A DNA stretch of 7,131 nt from Coriobacteriales bacterium (GTDB taxonomy: Bacteria; Actinomycetota; Coriobacteriia; Coriobacteriales; UBA8131): contig JAITTM010000178.1 of NCBI GenBank assembly GCA_031286975.1, positions 1-7,131 of the forward strand, in the 5' to 3' direction. The notes under the pieces are model-generated. The model made no database searches and was not told the origin of the DNA. It saw only the letters and a list, made by a program, of their open reading frames with translations. Positions 4,483 through 7,131 of this stretch are shown here, piece after piece. Position 1 is the stretch's first letter. The number at the start of each line of letters is the position of its first letter. The position numbers and the translations under genes were made by a program.

Positions 4483-5418
4483 ATGGAGATTAAAACAGTA
4501 TCGATAATCGGCATGGGTGCGCTGGGCATAACCTACGGAAGCGAGTTCTTGCGCGCCCTGCCACCGGTGCCGCTTCGCTTTATTGCTGATAAGGCGCGCA
4601 TCGAGCGCTATCGGGCAGAGGGCGTTTTTTGCAACGGCAAGCAGTTGGAATTCAACTTCATCGAGCCAGGGCAGGATGTAGCGCCTGCCGACCTGCTCAT
4701 CTTCGCCACCAAAACGACCGCCCTTGCTGCCGCGATTGAGGACGCGCGCTCGCAGGTGGGCGCAGACACTACCATCATCTCCGTGCTCAATGGAGTCGAC
4801 AGCGAGCAAGAGCTGGGGCGCGCCTTTGGCGCCGAGAAGATCCTTCTTTGCGTAGCACAGGGCATGGACTCGACAAGAATCGGCAACCAGCTGACCTGCT
4901 CCACCCGCGGGCTGCTGCAAATTGGCGTTGTCTCCAACTCCGCCGAACAAAACGAGCGCCTGCAAGCCGTGGCCGCCTTCTTTGACCGCGTGGGCAGGAG
5001 CTACGAGATCGTGCCCGATATGCCACGGCAGCTCTGGAGTAAATTCATGCTGAACTGCGGGGCGAACCAGGCCTCCGCGGTGTATGGCGCGACCTATCGC
5101 GACCTGCAAAACAAGACCGAGGCGCGCGCCGCCATGCTGGCAGCCATGCGCGAGGTACTGACGATTGCCCAAGCTCAAAACATCGATCTTACCGAGAAGG
5201 ACGTGGATTACTGGTTGGCTGTGCTCGCCACTCTGGGAGCGGAGGGGCGCACCTCGATGGGACAAGACGCACTCGCAAAACGCAAAAGCGAGGTCGAGAC
5301 CTTCAGCGGGACGGTCTTGCGCCTCGGCAATGAGCTGGGTATCTCCACACCCGTCAATCAACGCTTCCACGATACGATCCACGCAATGGAGAAGCAGTAC
5401 GCAAACGCAACGGCTTGA
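4483..5418 (+). CDS. panE: 2-dehydropantoate 2-reductase family protein (PanE/ApbA)
   Basis: The enzyme reduces ketopantoate to pantoate with NADPH in the cytoplasm, a step toward coenzyme A. The protein has 311 residues, a normal length. The Rossmann motif GMGALG is at 10-15. TKTTAL (76-81) carries a lysine matching the conserved substrate-binding lysine, and LNGVD (102-106) carries the conserved Asn. WSKFMLNCGANQ (185-196) supplies the catalytic K187 with N191 and N195. TSMGQD (257-262), KSEVE (268-272) and STP (288-290) complete the C-terminal helical domain signature. All key residues are present. ATG 4483 is preferred because the GxGxxG strand begins at the usual distance from it; the ribosome binding site is weak. 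It is divergent from the GntR operon and convergent with the restriction locus. Some family members act on other 2-oxo acids, so the exact substrate is not certain. Confidence 0.88.
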   Translation: MEIKTVSIIGMGALGITYGSEFLRALPPVPLRFIADKARIERYRAEGVFCNGKQLEFNFIEPGQDVAPADLLIFATKTTALAAAIEDARSQVGADTTIISVLNGVDSEQELGRAFGAEKILLCVAQGMDSTRIGNQLTCSTRGLLQIGVVSNSAEQNERLQAVAAFFDRVGRSYEIVPDMPRQLWSKFMLNCGANQASAVYGATYRDLQNKTEARAAMLAAMREVLTIAQAQNIDLTEKDVDYWLAVLATLGAEGRTSMGQDALAKRKSEVETFSGTVLRLGNELGISTPVNQRFHDTIHAMEKQYANATA

Positions 5419-5459
5419 AGAGTGGGACGGGAGTGGGACGGGCGCCGTGCTCTTTTTTT
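5419..5459 (+). terminator. Candidate terminator after panE, containing an 11-bp tandem duplication
   Basis: A run of seven T (5453-5459) follows a GC-rich segment with a small dyad, ACGG-GCG-CCGT (5438-5448), and a weaker outer pairing of AGAG (5419-5422) with CTCT (5450-5453). The left side consists of GAGTGGGACGG twice in tandem (5420-5430, 5431-5441). The stem is imperfect, but its place right after the stop at 5418 supports a terminator. Confidence 0.5.
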
Positions 5460-5481
5460 GCGATAGGGTGGTCTTTGCCTG

Positions 5482-5622
5482 TCAATTAATTGCGGGCGAT
5501 ACGTCCTGTCCAACCGAAAGCTCTACCAGCTGCCCTGTGTTCCCCTTTTTGTTCATCAAAAAAGCATCTACCTGCATGTATTCATCGTGGAGCTCTTTTG
5601 ACAAAACATCGCTCAGTCGCAT
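5482..5622 (-). pseudogene. Truncated N-terminal fragment of a restriction-locus hypothetical protein
   Basis: This 46-residue frame starts MRLSDVLSKELHDEY and continues with FLMNKKGNTGQLVELSVGQ before running into VSPAIN and a TAA-less TGA stop. The beginning resembles, from memory, the start of longer hypothetical proteins that accompany type I restriction genes; the family name is not known to me. The conserved-looking part ends near residue 40, which suggests that the rest of the gene was lost. The ATG at 5622 overlaps the end of the broken rhuM gene by ten bases, an arrangement typical of a coupled operon, so the pair probably derives from an intact hsdM-rhuM-X order. A genuine short protein cannot be excluded. 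Confidence 0.5.
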
Positions 5623-6468
5623 TGTTTGCGCTCTCTATTGAATTCAATCTTGCTTGACTCATCTACAAACTCATCAAAATCGGATACTGGATATTGCTCG
5701 GTTAAACCATTGAGTACAATCAGCTCTTCTTCTGATAAATAATTCTTGGCAATCTCGACATCTGTGCGTCGGACATCGTTGCCTCGCCAAGACGTCAACC
5801 CCATGTTAGGTTTATCAGCATTTGCCCGATGGTAAATGATTTCAGCCGCTGTTTGATTGGAGACTGCCCAATGCAGTTTATTTTGAACAGTTGCGAAAAC
5901 TTGCGTGTCAGAGGAGACTGCCTATCATAGTCAACAGAGGTTGCATAGATGTCAGTAATCTTTTGATAGAAGCGTCGTTCAGAGGTTCGAATTTCCTGAA
6001 TGCGCTCAAGCAGCTCATCAAAATAATCGTCATCAAGCCTTGTGCCATACTTGAGGCGCTCATCATCAAGGACAAAACCCTTTTGTATATACTCATGGAG
6101 CACCTTTGTAGCCCATTGTCTGAAACGTGTTGCTTGGTGAGAGTTAACGCGATAACCAACAGAGATGATGGCATCAAGATTGTAGAAAACTACTTCTCGT
6201 GTTTGGGTTTTATCGGGTATCGCCCCGTGTTGAGTGGTTGTTTCCATTTTGGAAACAGCCACTTCCTGATCAAGCTCTCCCTCGGCAAAGATATTCTTAA
6301 GGTGCTTTGAAATTGCCGGTACACCAACACCAAAAAGTTGTGACATAGATTGTTGAGTGAGCCACATCTGATTATCTTGTAATAGTGCCTCAACATCAAC
6401 TGCACCTTTTTGATCAGTATAGAAAATTACTTCGGCTTCATTGTTAATTGTTTCATTAGGTTTTCCAT
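5613..6468 (-). pseudogene. rhuM: RhuM-family (virulence RhuM/YdbC-type context) gene, frameshifted and internally deleted
   Basis: RhuM proteins have unknown biochemical function; they occur in Salmonella pathogenicity island 3 and often inside type I restriction loci. Recognisable blocks are EVIFYTDQKGAVDVEALLQD, MWLTQQSMSQLFGVGVPAIS, NLDAIISVGYRVNSHQATRF, EYIQKGFVLDDERLK and SERRFYQKITDIYATSVDYD. The gene is broken. First, the ATG at 6468, one base after the hsdM stop with GAAGG upstream, opens a frame that stops after 13 codons, while the homologous frame lacks any ATG, GTG or TTG before 6367. Second, the frame shifts at the AAAA run 5896-5899: the next frame reads ATVQNKLHWAVSNQTAAEII and then HRANADKPNMGLTSWRG, the family continuation. 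Third, after LNGLTEQY the sequence jumps to PVSDFDEFV near 5688, apparently skipping some 65-70 residues. The segment is AT-richer than its neighbours. Confidence 0.88.
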
Positions 6469-6469
6469 G

Positions 6470-7131
6470 TCACGCTACACCTTCGATATCGGCGATTATC
6501 TGATCGATGGCGCGTCGCAGCTCATCCTCGCGGGCAACAATCTTCTCGATCCTGGCATTCAGCTCTGCGATATCCACGACTTCACGAGTATCTTCCTGCT
6601 CAACATAGCTGCTGACGGTGATGTTGTAGTCATTCTCCGCAATTTGTGCATTGGGAATGAGGGAGCAGAAGTGTTCTGCTTTAGTGCGGGAAATATAGGC
6701 GTCAAGGATATGCTTGATATTCTCCGCAGATAATTTGTTGTTATTACTTACACGCACAAACTCCTTGGAGGCATCTATAAACAGGGTCTTGTTCTCTGAT
6801 TTTGACTTTTTGAGCACGAGGATACAGGTGGCTATCGTGGTGCCAAAAAACAGGTCGGGCGGGAGCTGGATTACGGCATCCACATAGTTGTTGTCGATGA
6901 GATACTTGCGGATTTTACGCTCGGCACCGCCACGGTAGAGTACACCCGGAAACGAGACGATGGCGGCCGTACCGTTAGTCGCCAACCACGACAGGCAGTG
7001 CAGGACAAACGCCAGGTCTGCCTTGCTCTTGGGCGCCAAGATACCAGCGGGAGCAAAGCGCAGGTCGTTTATCAAGAGCGGATTGGCATCGCCCTCCCAG
7101 TGGATCGAGTAGGGTGGATTTGAGACGATAG
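6470..7131 (-). CDS. hsdM: Type I restriction-modification DNA methyltransferase subunit HsdM (5' end outside window)
   Basis: HsdM transfers methyl groups from S-adenosylmethionine to adenine N6 at sites chosen by HsdS, and works in a complex with HsdS with or without HsdR. The visible 219 residues are the C-terminal half. The catalytic motif NPPY stands at visible residues 4-7, followed by HWEGDANPLLINDLRFAPAG, SKADLAFVLHCLSWLATNG and FPGVLYRGGAERKIRKYLI, then the LPPDLFFGTTIATCILVLKK block of motif VIII. The tail EDTREVVDIAELNARIEKIV to IADIEGVA is the helical region that contacts HsdS. The frame is open to the window edge and undamaged; an internal TTG at 7075 is not a real start. The stop at 6472-6470 lies one base before the ATG of the broken rhuM. 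Whether hsdS and hsdR lie further upstream cannot be seen. Confidence 0.95.
   Translation of the reverse strand, partial: IVSNPPYSIHWEGDANPLLINDLRFAPAGILAPKSKADLAFVLHCLSWLATNGTAAIVSFPGVLYRGGAERKIRKYLIDNNYVDAVIQLPPDLFFGTTIATCILVLKKSKSENKTLFIDASKEFVRVSNNNKLSAENIKHILDAYISRTKAEHFCSLIPNAQIAENDYNITVSSYVEQEDTREVVDIAELNARIEKIVAREDELRRAIDQIIADIEGVA

Noticed and set aside
4456..5382. 308-codon open frame on the minus strand opposite panE
   Set aside because: It is fully antisense to a gene with all PanE catalytic residues, has no recognisable motifs, and is explained by GC-rich codon usage.
5891..6310. 139-codon plus-strand frame opposite rhuM
   Set aside because: It is antisense to clearly RhuM-like sequence and shows no domain of its own.

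Overview
The window is about 7.1 kb of moderate-to-high GC bacterial DNA. Codon use, the TilS sequence and the gene styles suggest an actinobacterium, perhaps a member of the Coriobacteriia. That placement is an impression from the sequence, not a measured result. A stretch from about 5.6 to 6.47 kb is clearly more AT-rich than its surroundings and looks acquired.

Layout. (1) 1-1536, minus: tilS, tRNA(Ile)-lysidine synthetase, running off the left edge. (2) 1537-2010: a gene-poor stretch with three inverted repeats. (3) 2011-2126, minus: a 20-residue, strikingly amphipathic micropeptide gene with a near-perfect Shine-Dalgarno sequence and a 16-bp terminator hairpin. (4) 2262-4244, minus: a three-gene overlapping operon of a short GntR (YtrA-type) repressor, an ABC ATPase and a six-helix permease. 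It is driven by a TTGACA/TATACT promoter that is covered by a 10+10-bp palindrome, the likely auto-operator. (5) 4483-5418, plus: a ketopantoate reductase (PanE/ApbA family) gene with its own promoter and terminator. (6) 5482-7131, minus: the tail of a type I restriction-modification locus. It holds an intact C-terminal part of hsdM, then a rhuM gene broken by two frameshifts and an apparent internal deletion, then a 46-residue truncated ORF. No hsdS is visible.

How the parts may work together. The GntR protein probably represses its own operon and responds to a ligand that the ABC pair handles. The PSM-like micropeptide lies directly downstream on the same strand. This resembles the staphylococcal Pmt arrangement, in which the GntR regulator PmtR and ABC pairs handle phenol-soluble modulins. 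The hypothesis that these four genes form a peptide-sensing and export (or self-protection) module is the most interesting idea in the window. It is an inference from gene order and peptide shape. A type I toxin or a leaderless bacteriocin are the main alternatives. tilS and panE look like ordinary housekeeping genes, although tilS carries an odd low-complexity insert.
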